Assembly (NCBI GenBank): GCA_030151165.1
Contig: JASLEM010000264.1
Location: 1 to 6,766, forward strand
DNA length: 6,766 bases
From: Burkholderiaceae bacterium
GTDB lineage: Bacteria > Pseudomonadota > Gammaproteobacteria > Burkholderiales > Burkholderiaceae
Direction of reading: 5' to 3'
A program made the position numbers and the translations under genes. Below the pieces are notes generated by a model. That model had not been told where the DNA came from. It worked only from the letters and a program-made list of their open reading frames with translations, and searched no databases. Below, in pieces: positions 6,279 to 6,766 of the stretch (positions within the stretch are counted from its first letter, which is position 1; each line of letters begins with the position of its first letter).

Positions 6279-6290
6279 AGGTGCACACCT
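6279..6290. promoter_or_regulatory. Dyad in the ugpQ / oxidoreductase divergent region
   Basis: AGGTG-CA-CACCT (6279-6290) is a 5-bp perfect dyad with a 2-base centre, in the 264-bp space between the divergent starts at 6150 and 6415. On the - strand a TACACT box (6271-6266) lies next to it and could be the -10 of ugpQ. No convincing -35 was found. It is a candidate operator only; the repeat is short enough to be chance. Confidence 0.25.
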
Positions 6291-6336
6291 CTGGAATGCG
6301 GCCGACCCCACGCGGCGCTGATCCGTGTCGCTGGGT

Positions 6337-6342
6337 TACGAT
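6337..6342 (+). promoter_or_regulatory. -10-like box upstream of the oxidoreductase gene
   Basis: TACGAT at 6337-6342 sits in the least GC-rich part of the divergent region and resembles the -10 boxes proposed before argJ and the 97-residue gene. No -35 hexamer is evident 16-18 bases upstream. If used, the leader would be about 65 bases and would include the hairpin at 6355-6375. Confidence 0.3.
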
Positions 6343-6354
6343 TCAACTCCACGC

Positions 6355-6375
6355 CGCGGCGCTTTTCGTGCCGCG
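6355..6375 (+). other. Leader hairpin before the oxidoreductase gene
   Basis: CGCGGCGC (6355-6362) pairs with GTGCCGCG (6368-6375) over 8 bp, including one G-U pair, around a TTTTC loop. A second tight repeat, GCGTG-GA-CACGC, follows at 6382-6393. Both would lie in the 5' untranslated region and could influence translation, since the start codon has only a weak AGG (6408-6410) upstream. No known riboswitch class is recognised. Confidence 0.4.
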
Positions 6376-6414
6376 CCCCAGGCGTGGACACGCTCCCCCT
6401 CGTGCCCAGGCCTC

Positions 6415-6766
6415 ATGAACGCTCCCCTCGCTTCTTCCCTGGCCATCGCCGCGACCCACGCGCAGGCCCATCCCGCAGCTCCCCGGCTGCGCGAGATCCC
6501 GTACAACTACACGTCGTTCTCCGATCGCGAGATCGTGCAGCGCCTGCTCGGCGCGCGGGCCTGGGAGATCCTCGACCGGCTGCGCGAGGAGCGCCAGACC
6601 GGCCGTTCCGCCCGCATGCTGTACGAGGTGCTGGGCGACATCTGGGTCGTGCAGCGCAACCCGTACCTCGAGGACGACCTGCTGGACAACCCGAAGCGCC
6701 GCGCGATGCTGATCGACGCGCTGAACCACCGGCTGTCCGAGGTCGAGAAGCGCCGCACGCCGGCCG
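6415..6766 (+). CDS. DUF3683 FAD/FMN-binding oxidoreductase, N-terminal part (3' end cut off)
   Basis: The frame opens at ATG 6415 and runs without a stop to the window edge, giving 117 residues. After a variable Ala-rich start, residues 25-114 match the N-terminal domain (DUF3683) of very large oxidoreductases known from Burkholderiales. Recognisable parts are [17 protein letters not shown] (25-41), [11 protein letters not shown] (44-54), [20 protein letters not shown] (62-81), [12 protein letters not shown] (82-93) and the Arg/Lys-rich EVEKRR. In full-length members this domain precedes FAD-linked oxidase and Fe-S cluster domains related to D-lactate dehydrogenase and glycolate oxidase, so the missing part should carry those. 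The physiological substrate is not established to my knowledge. The start fits the family, although the ribosome site (AGG at 6408-6410) is weak. Confidence 0.88.
   Translation, partial: MNAPLASSLAIAATHAQAHPAAPRLREIPYNYTSFSDREIVQRLLGARAWEILDRLREERQTGRSARMLYEVLGDIWVVQRNPYLEDDLLDNPKRRAMLIDALNHRLSEVEKRRTPA

Noticed and set aside
6151..6288. N-terminal extension of ugpQ to ATG 6288
   Set aside because: The 46 extra residues are Arg-rich and not part of the GDPD fold, no ribosome site precedes that ATG, and UgpQ proteins normally begin just before the AHRG motif.
5291..6391. - strand frame of 366 codons overlapping ugpQ
   Set aside because: It is out of frame with the catalytic motifs and made of Arg/Ala-rich low-complexity sequence.

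Overview
The window is GC-rich and densely coding, with strong G/C bias at third codon positions. It looks like a chromosomal piece of a betaproteobacterium of the order Burkholderiales. Support comes from the family-typical N-terminus of ArgJ, a DUF3683-type FAD oxidoreductase N-terminus of the kind I know from Burkholderiales, a UgpQ-type phosphodiesterase opening with an HRGAGK motif, and a PEP-CTERM secreted protein. The last is typical of exopolysaccharide- or biofilm-forming environmental betaproteobacteria. I cannot name the genus. I see no insertion sequence, integrase, CRISPR array, rRNA or tRNA.

Layout on the + strand: (1) the 3' part of a TIGR04222-like membrane protein with a periodic Gly/Cys tail (2-685); (2) argJ of arginine biosynthesis (858-2102); (3) a 105-residue two-helix membrane protein with a CxxC...CxxC zinc-ribbon tail, starting 4 bases after argJ and probably translated with it (2107-2424); (4) a probable 97-residue membrane-anchored or exported small protein (2571-2864); (5) an MFS exporter of the EntS/MFS_3 type (3017-4420). 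A strong hairpin at 4488-4508 separates this group from the convergent genes that follow.

On the - strand, read right to left, are a glycerophosphodiester phosphodiesterase, ugpQ (6150-5386), and then a PEP-CTERM protein with a DUF642-like galactose-binding fold (5172-4519). The PEP-CTERM gene has its own AT-rich leader holding three closely packed inverted repeats. Divergent from ugpQ on the + strand, the first 117 codons of a DUF3683 FAD/FMN oxidoreductase run off the right end (6415-6766).

The genes do not form one pathway. They are housekeeping (argJ, ugpQ, the oxidoreductase) mixed with accessory envelope genes. The least explained parts are the argJ-coupled zinc-ribbon membrane protein, the 97-residue protein before the MFS gene, the Gly/Cys tail of the first protein, and the palindrome cluster before the PEP-CTERM gene. 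I do not see convincing evidence of a wholly new multi-gene system.
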